Origin: JBAWWY01 sp037144355
GTDB lineage: Bacteria > Bacillota > Clostridia > Peptostreptococcales > Anaerovoracaceae
Direction: 5' to 3'
DNA: 64,000 nt
Assembly (NCBI GenBank): GCA_037144355.1
Contig: JBAWWY010000005.1
Location: 19,286 to 83,285, forward strand
The translations under genes were made by a program, and so were the position numbers. How positions within the stretch are numbered: position 1 is the stretch's first letter; every line of letters starts with the position of its first letter. The notes beneath the pieces were generated by a model. It was given only the letters and a program-made list of their open reading frames with translations. It was not told the origin of the DNA and ran no database searches. This document shows, in pieces, positions 25,376-33,805 of the stretch.

Positions 25376-26233
25376 ATGAAAAAGAATTTATTAATTCTGG
25401 CAGCAGTTGTTGTCATCGGAGCTTTAGGCTTGACAGCTTGCTCAGGAAGCAACACTACTGGGCAGACTACAGACAAGGGATTAACCGGAAGCGTAGTAAT
25501 CGCAGGATCTACTTCAGTGCAACCACTTTCAGAAGAATTAGTAGCTGCATTTACAAGCAAAAATCCAAATGCAACAATTGAAGTTCAGGGCGGAGGATCA
25601 GGAGTTGGTATAAAAGCGGCAACTGATGGAGTAGCTGATATTGGAGCATCATCAAGAGACCTTAAACCAGAAGAAAAGACTGGACTTACTGAATATGTAA
25701 TTGCAAAAGATGGAATCGCCTTGATTATCAATTCAAGTGTAAAGGTAACAGACCTTACATTGGATCAAGTCAAAGGCATATTTACCGGACAAATAACAAA
25801 CTGGAAAGAAGTTGGCGGAGATGACAAGCCAATTACAGTAGTATCAAGAGAAGCTGGATCCGGAACTAGAGGAGCATTCATAGCAATTACTGGAATAGAA
25901 GGGAAAGACGCAGCGGGCAAGACGATTGACAATACAACTGAAAAAGCGATTGTACAACCTTCTACAGGAGCAGTAATGCAGACTGTTGCAAATACACCGG
26001 ATGCAATCGGCTATACTTCAATCGGCGCACTGGATAATTCAGTAAAAACTGTAACACTAGCAGGAATTGAACCAACTGAAGCTAATATAATCAATGGAAC
26101 ATACAAAATGTCCAGACCTTTCATCTACATGACTAAAGGCATGGAATCAGAACTAACAAAAGCATATTTGGCCTTTGTTTTATCAGCAGAAGGACAAGCA
26201 ATAGTAGCAAAGAATTATGTATCTGTAATTTAA
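25376..26233 (+). CDS. pstS: Phosphate ABC transporter substrate-binding lipoprotein PstS
   Basis: Lipoprotein of 285 residues with lipobox LTAC (Cys22). Phosphate-loop motifs are visible: VIAGSTSVQPLSEEL near the N-terminus, GGGSGVGI, and SREAGSGTRGAF. ATG 25376 has GGAGG at 25366-25370; an ATG at 25364 overlaps that site. It captures phosphate outside the cell for PstCAB, but no pstC, pstA, pstB or phoU gene follows; the next gene is a signalling protein behind a likely terminator. The permease must be elsewhere, or this protein acts alone as a sensor component. Confidence 0.9.
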   Translation: MKKNLLILAAVVVIGALGLTACSGSNTTGQTTDKGLTGSVVIAGSTSVQPLSEELVAAFTSKNPNATIEVQGGGSGVGIKAATDGVADIGASSRDLKPEEKTGLTEYVIAKDGIALIINSSVKVTDLTLDQVKGIFTGQITNWKEVGGDDKPITVVSREAGSGTRGAFIAITGIEGKDAAGKTIDNTTEKAIVQPSTGAVMQTVANTPDAIGYTSIGALDNSVKTVTLAGIEPTEANIINGTYKMSRPFIYMTKGMESELTKAYLAFVLSAEGQAIVAKNYVSVI

Positions 26234-26285
26234 AAGTAAGAAGTCAGAATTCAAGATTGGTCAATTAAAAATTAAATACTAAATC

Positions 26286-26350
26286 AGAGCCTGCCTGGCC
26301 TTGATGATTGACATATAAAGTGTTAATATCAATGAAGGTGGGTTTTTCAT
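26286..26350 (+). terminator. Possible terminator after pstS
   Basis: An interrupted stem (CCTT..TGAT.TGACA with TGTTA.ATCA..AAGG) ends just before TTTTT near 26341. Bulges make it less certain than the other terminators. Confidence 0.4.
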
Positions 26351-26392
26351 TTTTTATTATAATGATTATAATTTATTGGGGATGAATGCAAT

Positions 26393-28696
26393 ATGAGTAA
26401 CTTTTATGAAAACTTAAAAGCTAAAATTATTTCCGATCCAAAGAATTATTTATCTTCAAATGAATTCATCAAGCAACAATATCAATTCTTATGGGGAAAC
26501 CAGTCTTTGTGCATCTGCAACATATCCCTGGATGACTGTCTTATTAATATCAATAATAAGTTTTGTGAAGTTACAGGATACACTGAGCAAGAATTGCTTT
26601 TAATGAAACTAATTGATATTACACATTTTGACGATAGGGGAAAATATTCTGAGTTCAAGCAAAGATTAATAAATGGAGAAGAAAATATTTCTTCTGAATT
26701 GAGATATGTTCATAAAGACAAATCACAGATTTGGGCTTTAATAACAATTTCCATTTTGAAAAATGCAAAAAATAGGATAGATTCTTTTATTATTTCCGTA
26801 AATGATATTACCGATAGAAAAAAAATTGAGAAAGAGCTTTTAGATAATGAAATAATCCTTTCGGAATCACAGAAAATAGCTCAGATTGGAAGTTTTGATG
26901 CGGATTTATTACTTGGAAATTGGAAGACTTCGAAGCAGGTAAATGAAATTTTTGGTATTGATGAAGACTGCCAATTCGGCATTAAAGCGTGGATAAGGAC
27001 AATCCACCCATCATATAGGAAGAAGATGGTGGAATATTTCAAATATGTACTCCAAAACAAGAGAAAGCTTGATTGTGAGTATAGAATCATGAGGGAGATC
27101 GATGGACAGTACAAATGGGTGCATGTAATCGGAGAATTTGTTCTATCGAGTTCTGGAATTCCAATAAAAATCATGGGAACAGTTCAGGATATCACAGAGA
27201 GAAAATCTCTTGATGAGGCACTTGTTGAAAGCGAGGCAAGAAATAATTCCATGCTTGCAAATGTTTCCGATATTATTGCCATTATAGATAAAAACGGAAT
27301 AATTGAATACATAAGTCCTAATTGTACCAATGTTTTTTCTGCTTTTCAAGAGAATATAATTGGGTCAAATGCCTGGACAACAGTACATCCTGATGATGTT
27401 GAAAGATTGAAAGAAGAGCTTGATTCCCTAATTAATTTCAAGGGTGGGAAAAAAGCAACAGAATACAGGCATAAACATGGCAATGGAGAAATTACCGAAA
27501 TAGAATTGACAGCAATAAATATGATGGATAATCCAACTATCAAGGGGATATTGGTCACATATCATAATATAACAGAAAAGAAAATATGGGAAAGAAAAAT
27601 CATTTACTTAAATCATCATGATACATTGACTGGACTTTACAACAGATTTTTCTTTGATGAAGAAGTAAGAAGGTTGGATAAAAAGAGGCAACTTCCCATA
27701 TCTATTATTATGGGGGATATCAATGGTCTTAAATTAATAAATGATGCATTCGGCCATACGGAAGGCGATAACTTGCTAATCAATGTAGCAAGAATTTTAA
27801 AAAATAGCTTGAGAGCTGAGGACATACTGGCAAGGGTGGGTGGCGACGAATTTGCAGTAATATTGCCAAAGACATCAGAAGGAACAGTGGAGAAAATTGT
27901 AAAATCAATATATTTAAATTGCGCGGAGAGAAACAAGTCAGAGGAAACCGAGATTAAATTTGCGAGCATTTCATTAGGCGCTGCAACAAAAAACTATGAG
28001 GAAAAGTCAATTGAAATAGTTAGAGAAGAAGCTGAAATAGAGATGTACAAGAGGAAGTTGCTTGAAAGTAAAAGCATCCATAGCTCTATAATGTCCACAA
28101 TAAAAACGTCAATGTTGGAAAAGAGCTTTGACACCCAGGAACATGCGGAAAGACTTGTCAGCCTTTCTGCCGGCATAGGAAGAGAGCTAGGGTTAAACGA
28201 CAATCAGATGAATGATCTTCAACTTCTAGCCACACTTCATGATCTTGGGAAAATGGGCATAGACAAGGAATTGCTTGAAAAACCAAGATCGCTGAACAAA
28301 GAAGAAAAAACCGAGATGAAGAGGCATCCAGAAATTGGATATAGAATCGCAAAATCATCGCCGGACTTAGTTCAACTATCGGACTTGATTCTAGCACATC
28401 ATGAGTTTTGGGATGGATCGGGTTATCCCCAGGGGCTAAAAGGAGAAGAGATACCATTATTGTCCAGAATAATCTCAATTGTCGACGCTTATGATGCGAT
28501 GACATCAGATAGGGCATATAGGAATGCTATTTCAAAAGAAGAAGCAGTTGCGGAAATAATAAGGTGCAGTGGAAAACAATTTGACCCAAATATTTCTAAA
28601 ATATTCTTAAGTCTTCTTGGGAAAGAGAAATCAGATAATAAAAATAAGATTGGAAGCTTTAACACTGACAATCTCATTCAAATGGTTTCTGGCTGA
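26393..28696 (+). CDS. PAS-PAS-PAS-GGDEF-HD-GYP cyclic-di-GMP signalling protein
   Basis: Soluble protein of 767 residues. Three PAS/PAC modules (about 20-145, 150-275, 280-395; ITDRKK, ITERKS and ITEKKI end them) precede a diguanylate cyclase domain (about 400-560) with an intact active site GGDEF near residue 483. The HD-GYP phosphodiesterase domain (about 570-750) has HDLGK near 616 and HHEFWDGSGYP near 669. Both opposing catalytic motifs appear intact, so the protein could make and degrade cyclic dinucleotide depending on the PAS input. No membrane segment is seen. ATG 26393 has GGGGATG upstream. Whether pstS transcription reads into it depends on the doubtful terminator at 26286. Confidence 0.93.
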   Translation: MSNFYENLKAKIISDPKNYLSSNEFIKQQYQFLWGNQSLCICNISLDDCLININNKFCEVTGYTEQELLLMKLIDITHFDDRGKYSEFKQRLINGEENISSELRYVHKDKSQIWALITISILKNAKNRIDSFIISVNDITDRKKIEKELLDNEIILSESQKIAQIGSFDADLLLGNWKTSKQVNEIFGIDEDCQFGIKAWIRTIHPSYRKKMVEYFKYVLQNKRKLDCEYRIMREIDGQYKWVHVIGEFVLSSSGIPIKIMGTVQDITERKSLDEALVESEARNNSMLANVSDIIAIIDKNGIIEYISPNCTNVFSAFQENIIGSNAWTTVHPDDVERLKEELDSLINFKGGKKATEYRHKHGNGEITEIELTAINMMDNPTIKGILVTYHNITEKKIWERKIIYLNHHDTLTGLYNRFFFDEEVRRLDKKRQLPISIIMGDINGLKLINDAFGHTEGDNLLINVARILKNSLRAEDILARVGGDEFAVILPKTSEGTVEKIVKSIYLNCAERNKSEETEIKFASISLGAATKNYEEKSIEIVREEAEIEMYKRKLLESKSIHSSIMSTIKTSMLEKSFDTQEHAERLVSLSAGIGRELGLNDNQMNDLQLLATLHDLGKMGIDKELLEKPRSLNKEEKTEMKRHPEIGYRIAKSSPDLVQLSDLILAHHEFWDGSGYPQGLKGEEIPLLSRIISIVDAYDAMTSDRAYRNAISKEEAVAEIIRCSGKQFDPNISKIFLSLLGKEKSDNKNKIGSFNTDNLIQMVSG

Positions 28697-28730
28697 AAGT
28701 TCATCCACTCAGCTTTTGCTATTTAATTAT

Positions 28731-29132
28731 TTAACATTCTAAAGTCAGGGACACCATTACACAGGACCCGTCATTAATTGCTTTAAAGCCATTGGTAGAA
28801 GCATAGGAAACTATTTCATCATTATACGTTCCAGGTTGAAGCCAGATATAGGGAAACTTGGTAGAATCTAAAGATTTTAAACTTTCAAGTGTTGCACTAG
28901 GTGGAATGACAATGTCTATAACGTCAGGAACCTTTGGAAGATCATCAATACTCTTATAACATTTAATTCCAGATTCAATTTCATCATAATTTGGATTTAC
29001 AGCATAAGCCTCATATCCATATTCAATCAACATATGCAAAATGTGGTTTGCAGGTTTGGATTTATTTGGAGTTGCGCCAACTACCGCCCACACTTTTTTG
29101 CCTAGCATTTCTTTTATAAGTTCCTTGCTCAT
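28731..29132 (-). CDS. CoA-binding domain protein (YccU-like)
   Basis: Stand-alone CoA-binding Rossmann protein of 133 residues. Features are VWAVVGATPNKSKPANHI (nucleotide loop), YAVNPNYDEI, DVIDIVIPP and YIWLQPGTYN, all typical of the CoA_binding_2 family related to the succinyl-CoA synthetase N-domain. ATG at 29132 has GGAGGTAAC upstream on the minus strand. It is a single gene, convergent with the GGDEF/HD-GYP gene and divergent from the glycine riboswitch. Biological role unknown for most members. Confidence 0.88.
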   Translation of the reverse strand: MSKELIKEMLGKKVWAVVGATPNKSKPANHILHMLIEYGYEAYAVNPNYDEIESGIKCYKSIDDLPKVPDVIDIVIPPSATLESLKSLDSTKFPYIWLQPGTYNDEIVSYASTNGFKAINDGSCVMVSLTLEC

Positions 29133-29161
29133 ATTTGTTACCTCCTACATGATTCAATTGG

Positions 29162-29190
29162 TTGCTTATTTGATTGTATCATGTTAGTAT
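29162..29190 (+). promoter_or_regulatory. Probable promoter of the glycine cleavage operon
   Basis: TTGCTT (29162-29167), 17 bp, TAGTAT (29185-29190), about 38 bp before the first riboswitch helix. Both boxes are imperfect. Confidence 0.45.
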
Positions 29191-29227
29191 CAAATAAAGA
29201 ATAACTTAATAAAATTTGGATGAAAAT

Positions 29228-29400
29228 AGCGGGAGAGCCTATGGAGTAATGTTCATAGCACCGAAGGAATAACTTTGGATATGCCATATTCAAGGGATGA
29301 TCTCAGGTAACAGGACCGCTATGGGACATATCTCTGGAAAGCGAAAGCACCGAAGGGGCAATTTCATTTTTGAAAGAATCTCTCAGGTCAATAACAGAGC
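29228..29400 (+). ncRNA. Tandem glycine riboswitch
   Basis: Two adjacent aptamers are visible. Aptamer 1 (29228-29320) is closed by AGCGG/CCGCT and contains GGAGAG, GCACCGAAGGA and CTCAGGTA..ACAGGA. Aptamer 2 (about 29331-29400) is closed by CTCTG/CAGAG and contains GCACCGAAGGGGC and CTCTCAGGT..ACAG. These are the conserved glycine-aptamer elements. A terminator hairpin begins at the last base of aptamer 2, and the first gene downstream is gcvT, so glycine should switch the operon on. Confidence 0.95.
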
Positions 29401-29427
29401 AGAAGGCATCGTGCTTTCTGTTTTTTT
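29400..29427 (+). terminator. Riboswitch-controlled terminator
   Basis: CAGAAGGCA (29400-29408) pairs with TGCTTTCTG (29412-29420) over a 3-nt loop, one pair being G-T, followed by T7. Its left arm abuts the closing helix of aptamer 2, so ligand binding can compete with terminator formation. Confidence 0.85.
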
Positions 29428-29452
29428 GTATAATTATGGGGGGAATGTGGAA

Positions 29453-30571
29453 ATGGAAGAAGAAAAAAACATGTCGATGAAGACGTCTCTATATGAGCAA
29501 CATGTTGAGCTTGGAGCTAGGATTGTTGAATTCGGAGGTTACTTGCTTCCTGTCCAATATGGGCAAGGAGTTATTTCAGAGCATAACGCAGTTAGAACTA
29601 AGGCTGGATTATTTGATATTTCACACATGGGTGAATTGATAATAACCGGGGAGGATGCACTCTCAAATATGCAATATCTTCTGTCAAATGATTTTGAGGA
29701 TATGGCCGTTGGCAAGGCAAGGTATAGTCCAATGTGCAACGAGAATGGGGGCACCATTGACGACCTGATTGTTTATAAGCTTTCCGAGCAAAGTTATATG
29801 TTGGTGGTGAATGCAGCAAACAGGGTAAAGGATTTTGACTGGATTGCGCAAAATATTTTTGGAGACGCAGAGCTTGAAGATATTTCGGACGAAATTTCCC
29901 TGATATCACTAGCTGGGCCTGAATCGGAAAATATACTTCTCAAGTTGATGAATAAAGCTGAAATCCCAGGGAAATATTATACATTTGTGGAGAAGGCAAA
30001 AGTCTCCACGGTTGAATGCATAGTTTCAAGGACTGGGTATACTGGAGAAGACGGATTCGAGTTCTACTGCAGCAATGGAGACGCGCCTGTGCTTTGGGAA
30101 ATGCTCATTGCCGCGGGCAGCGAATTTGGACTTGTTCCATGCGGACTTGGGGCAAGGGATACTTTGAGACTTGAAGCGGCTATGCCTCTATACGGCCACG
30201 AGTTAAGCGAAGATATATCCCCTGTTGAAGCAGGATTGTCTCATTTCGTTCATATGGATAAGGCTTATTTCATTGGGAAAGACGGAATAATTGAAAGAGG
30301 CCCAATCGTCAGGGAAAGAGTTGGTCTTAAAATAACTTCAAGAGGAATCGCCAGGGAAGAATCCAACATATACTTAGAAGATATGAACGTTGGAACAACG
30401 ACTTCCGGAAACATGGCTCCATATTTAGGTTATGCCATTGCAATGGGCATGGTTGACAAGAGATTTTCCCAGATTGGAAATACTTTGGAAATTGATGTTA
30501 GAGGGAAAAAGCTGGTAGCCGAAATTGTTGCGATGCCTTTTTATAAAAGAGAAAAGAAAAGTTCAAAATAA
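29453..30571 (+). CDS. gcvT: Glycine cleavage system aminomethyltransferase (T protein)
   Basis: Transfers the methylene carbon from aminomethyl-lipoyl-H protein to tetrahydrofolate, releasing ammonia. The 372-residue product shows family motifs DISHMGE, YSPMCNENGGTIDDLIVYKL, SRTGYTGEDGFE and GLGARDTLRLEA. ATG 29453 has G6 (29438-29443) nine bases upstream. The open frame continues back into the riboswitch, but those codons are RNA structure, not protein. It is the first gene of gcvT-gcvH-gcvPA-gcvPB-lpd. Confidence 0.95.
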   Translation: MEEEKNMSMKTSLYEQHVELGARIVEFGGYLLPVQYGQGVISEHNAVRTKAGLFDISHMGELIITGEDALSNMQYLLSNDFEDMAVGKARYSPMCNENGGTIDDLIVYKLSEQSYMLVVNAANRVKDFDWIAQNIFGDAELEDISDEISLISLAGPESENILLKLMNKAEIPGKYYTFVEKAKVSTVECIVSRTGYTGEDGFEFYCSNGDAPVLWEMLIAAGSEFGLVPCGLGARDTLRLEAAMPLYGHELSEDISPVEAGLSHFVHMDKAYFIGKDGIIERGPIVRERVGLKITSRGIAREESNIYLEDMNVGTTTSGNMAPYLGYAIAMGMVDKRFSQIGNTLEIDVRGKKLVAEIVAMPFYKREKKSSK

Positions 30572-30597
30572 ATATTAAAGTTGATGGAGGTAGGATT

Positions 30598-30981
30598 ATG
30601 AGCATTGTTTTAGATGATTTGATGTACACAAGTTCCCACGAATGGATTAGATTCATTGACAAGGATACAGTTGAGATAGGAATTACGGATTTTGCACAGC
30701 ATGAACTTGGGGATATTGTATTTGTGAATCTGCCAAATGTGGGAGATGAACTGATTATGGGCGAGGTTTTTTCGGATGTGGAATCCGTCAAAGCTGTATC
30801 GGATATATATTCGCCAATTACTGCAGAGGTTTTGGAAGTTAATGAAGCATTGCTTGACAATCCAGCACTGCTTAATTCCTTGCCATATGACGCCTGGTTG
30901 ATTAGGGCTGGAGATGTAAGCGAAAAAGAAGATCTTCTCAACAAAGAAGAATATGAAGAGTTGATCGCAAAGGAGGCTTGA
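30598..30981 (+). CDS. gcvH: Glycine cleavage system H protein
   Basis: Lipoyl carrier of 127 residues that shuttles the aminomethyl group between P, T and L proteins. The lipoylated lysine is Lys65 in ESVKAVSDIYSP, and the family opening YTSSHEWIR is present. ATG 30598 has GGAGGTAGG upstream. It is 26 bp after gcvT and its stop overlaps the ribosome site region of gcvPA. Confidence 0.96.
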   Translation: MSIVLDDLMYTSSHEWIRFIDKDTVEIGITDFAQHELGDIVFVNLPNVGDELIMGEVFSDVESVKAVSDIYSPITAEVLEVNEALLDNPALLNSLPYDAWLIRAGDVSEKEDLLNKEEYEELIAKEA

Positions 30982-30983
30982 TT

Positions 30984-32312
30984 ATGGCAGGTTATATACC
31001 TTGTACTAAAAATGACAAGGAGGAAATGCTCAACGCCATAGGAATAAAAAGTACTGCGGAACTTTTTTCTCATATACCAAGAGAAGTCATGCTTGAAAAC
31101 GGACTCGATCTTCCATCTGGAATGAGCCAACTGGAAGTTCTGAAGCTAATGGAGAATATTGCTGGGGAAAACAAGGTATTTAAAAGCATATTCAGAGGCG
31201 CTGGTGCCTACAACCATTATATCCCTTCAGTAGTGAAATATATCACTGCAAAAGAAGAATTTGTCACAGCTTATACTCCATATCAGGCTGAAGTAAGTCA
31301 AGGCTTGCTGCAATCCATATTCGAATTTCAGACTATGATTTGCGAATTGACTGGAATGGATGTGGCCAATGCATCAGTATATGATGGAGCGACCGCCTGC
31401 GCTGAAGCAATAATGATGTGTGTTGAAAAGGGAAAAAGAAAAACAATTGTTTCAGAAACAGTGAACAGCGACTGGCTTAGGGTAATTGAAACATATTGTG
31501 AGCCTCTAGGCATTGAAGTAATCATTGCAAAATCAAAAGAAGGTGGGACAGACCAGGAAGCACTTGCCCAATTGATTGATGAGGCAACAGGTTCTATTCT
31601 AATCCAGCAACCCAATTTTTACGGAGTGATTGAAGATGCTTGCAAACTAGGAGATATTGCCCATAATTGCGGGGCAAAGTTTATTATGAGTGTAAATCCA
31701 ATAGCCGCAGCCATACTAAAAACACCAGCTGAATGCGGCGCCGACATTGCTGTCGGTGAAGGGCAGCCAATGGGAATACCTTTGTCATTTGGCGGTCCTT
31801 ATATAGGATTCATGGCTGCAAGCCAGCAAATGCTTAGAAGACTGCCTGGCCGGATTGTAGGGGAAACTCTTGATATCAATGGTAAAAGGGCATATGTTTT
31901 GACACTTCAGGCTAGAGAACAACATATAAGAAGAGAAAAGGCGTCAAGCAGCATTTGCTCAAATCAGGCATTATGCGCATTAACAGTTGCCACGTATCTT
32001 GGAGCAATGGGGCCAAATGGTTTGACTAATGTTGCTGAAAATTCCATGGCAAAGGCCTCATATCTTGCCGATGAAATTTGCAAAATACCAGGCTTTAAAT
32101 TGGAATTCAAGAAACCTTTCTTCCACGAATTTGTAACTTCGATTTCAATAGATTCAAATGTAATATTGGGAGCATTGGAAAAGCATGGCATCTTGGGAGG
32201 CCTTCCAATAGATGTAGAGGGGAAGCAATGCATATTATGGTGTGCCACTGAAATGAATTCGGAAGAAGATATCGACCAGATGGTTGGGATTCTAAGGGAG
32301 GTGGCAAAATGA
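30984..32312 (+). CDS. gcvPA: Glycine dehydrogenase (decarboxylating) subunit 1
   Basis: N-terminal half of the split P protein, 442 residues. It contains YIPCTKNDKEEML at the N-terminus, FRGAGAYNHYIPSVV, TAYTPYQAEVSQG and the QAREQHIRREKASSNIC-like stretch typical of GcvPA (here ASSSICSNQALCAL). ATG 30984 is 7 bases after AGGAGG; a TTG at 30978 overlaps gcvH and is less likely. It works as a heterotetramer with GcvPB, and its 3' end overlaps gcvPB by 4 bp. Confidence 0.95.
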   Translation: MAGYIPCTKNDKEEMLNAIGIKSTAELFSHIPREVMLENGLDLPSGMSQLEVLKLMENIAGENKVFKSIFRGAGAYNHYIPSVVKYITAKEEFVTAYTPYQAEVSQGLLQSIFEFQTMICELTGMDVANASVYDGATACAEAIMMCVEKGKRKTIVSETVNSDWLRVIETYCEPLGIEVIIAKSKEGGTDQEALAQLIDEATGSILIQQPNFYGVIEDACKLGDIAHNCGAKFIMSVNPIAAAILKTPAECGADIAVGEGQPMGIPLSFGGPYIGFMAASQQMLRRLPGRIVGETLDINGKRAYVLTLQAREQHIRREKASSSICSNQALCALTVATYLGAMGPNGLTNVAENSMAKASYLADEICKIPGFKLEFKKPFFHEFVTSISIDSNVILGALEKHGILGGLPIDVEGKQCILWCATEMNSEEDIDQMVGILREVAK

Positions 32313-33772
32313 AACTTATATTTGAAAAGAGCATAAAAGGAAGAGGAACAGAATATGTGCCAAGGTTTGATTATATTGGATTGAATATAATATCCAGTGA
32401 GATGAAAAGAGAAAAGGCGCCTGGCTTCCCAGAGATAGCCGAAACCGACCTGCTTCGCCATTATACAGAATTAATAAAGAGAACTTATGGCGTGAACAGC
32501 GGCTTTTATCCTTTGGGTTCATGTACGATGAAATATAACCCAAGAATCAATGAAGAGGTTTCTTCACTGAAGGGATTTACAAATATCCATCCATTGCAGC
32601 CAATAGAAACAGCCGAAGGTTGCAGGCATGTGCTAAAGCTTGCTGAAAAATACCTCTGCGAGATTACAGGAATGGACAAGATGACATTTCAACCCTCAGC
32701 TGGGGCGCAGGGAGAATTTACCGGGTTACTTCTTATTAGGGCATATCACAAGAGCAGAAACGATATCGCTAGAACAAAAATCCTTATTCCCGATTCCGCT
32801 CATGGAACAAATCCAGCAAGTGCTGCAATGGCAGGCTTTCAAGTGGTAAATATTCCATCCAGGGAAGACGGCTGCATAGATTTGGAAAGGCTGAGGGAAC
32901 TTGCAGGTGAAGACACAGCGGGCTTGATGCTTACAAATCCAAACACATTAGGCATATTTGAAAAAGACATAATGGAAATTACAAGGATTATTCACCAATC
33001 TGGCAGCCTTGTTTATTACGATGGAGCAAATCTAAACGCTATAATGGGGCAGATCAGGCCTGGTGATATGGGTTTCGATGTGATACATCTTAACCTTCAT
33101 AAGACATTCTCAACTCCCCATGGCGGCGGCGGTCCAGGAAGTGGACCAGTGGGCTGCAAAGAATTTCTGGCAGAATTCCTTCCGATGTCGAATTATTTCA
33201 CTTCATCAGAGGATTCACAATATGAGTTTCCCCGTGTTAATGTTGGACAAAAAAGCATTGGCAAGGTAAAGGCGTTCCATGGCAACTTCCTTGTTGTCGT
33301 AAGAGCGTTGACCTATATAATGACATTGGGAAAAGAAGGAATTTCAGAAGCCTCGGAAATGGCTGTCCTTAATTCCACATATTTGAAGACAAGGCTTTCG
33401 GAAGATTATGATGTCGCCAACACAGGAAATACCATGCACGAATTCGTCATAACAATGGAGGAAGTCAAGAAAAAATATGGTGTTTCAGCTTTGGACGTGG
33501 CGAAGAGATTGTTGGATTACGGAATTTATCCCCCTACTATGTATTTCCCAATGATAGTCAAAGAAGCATTGATGGTCGAACCTACGGAGACGGAATCATT
33601 GGAAACACTAAATAAGGTTGTCGATATTTTCAAATCCATCTTTGATGAAATTATTAATAATCCAGAAAAGTTAAAAAATGCTCCAGTGACCACACCTGTT
33701 GGCAGGCTTGACGAAGTAATGGCGGCAAGAATTCCCAAGTTGAAATATGAAAAGGAAATTATTATTAATTAA
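32309..33772 (+). CDS. gcvPB: Glycine dehydrogenase (decarboxylating) subunit 2
   Basis: C-terminal half of the split P protein, 487 residues, carrying the pyridoxal phosphate. The PLP lysine is Lys265 in NLHKTFSTPHGGGGPGSGP. GFYPLGSCTMKYNPR and DSAHGTNPASAAM are further family signatures. It decarboxylates glycine and loads the H protein. ATG 32309 follows GGGAGGTGG and overlaps the end of gcvPA, indicating coupled translation of equal amounts. Confidence 0.96.
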   Translation: MKLIFEKSIKGRGTEYVPRFDYIGLNIISSEMKREKAPGFPEIAETDLLRHYTELIKRTYGVNSGFYPLGSCTMKYNPRINEEVSSLKGFTNIHPLQPIETAEGCRHVLKLAEKYLCEITGMDKMTFQPSAGAQGEFTGLLLIRAYHKSRNDIARTKILIPDSAHGTNPASAAMAGFQVVNIPSREDGCIDLERLRELAGEDTAGLMLTNPNTLGIFEKDIMEITRIIHQSGSLVYYDGANLNAIMGQIRPGDMGFDVIHLNLHKTFSTPHGGGGPGSGPVGCKEFLAEFLPMSNYFTSSEDSQYEFPRVNVGQKSIGKVKAFHGNFLVVVRALTYIMTLGKEGISEASEMAVLNSTYLKTRLSEDYDVANTGNTMHEFVITMEEVKKKYGVSALDVAKRLLDYGIYPPTMYFPMIVKEALMVEPTETESLETLNKVVDIFKSIFDEIINNPEKLKNAPVTTPVGRLDEVMAARIPKLKYEKEIIIN

Positions 33773-33805
33773 TTTATTTATTTATTATAATTCGAGGTGC
33801 TTATA

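Noticed and set aside
28691..28714. Terminator between the GGDEF/HD-GYP gene and the convergent CoA-binding gene
   Set aside because: The possible stem (GCTGA/TCAGC) has only five pairs.
29297..29452. N-terminal extension of gcvT by 52 codons
   Set aside because: The open frame runs through aptamer 2 and its terminator; the ribosome site and family length support ATG 29453.
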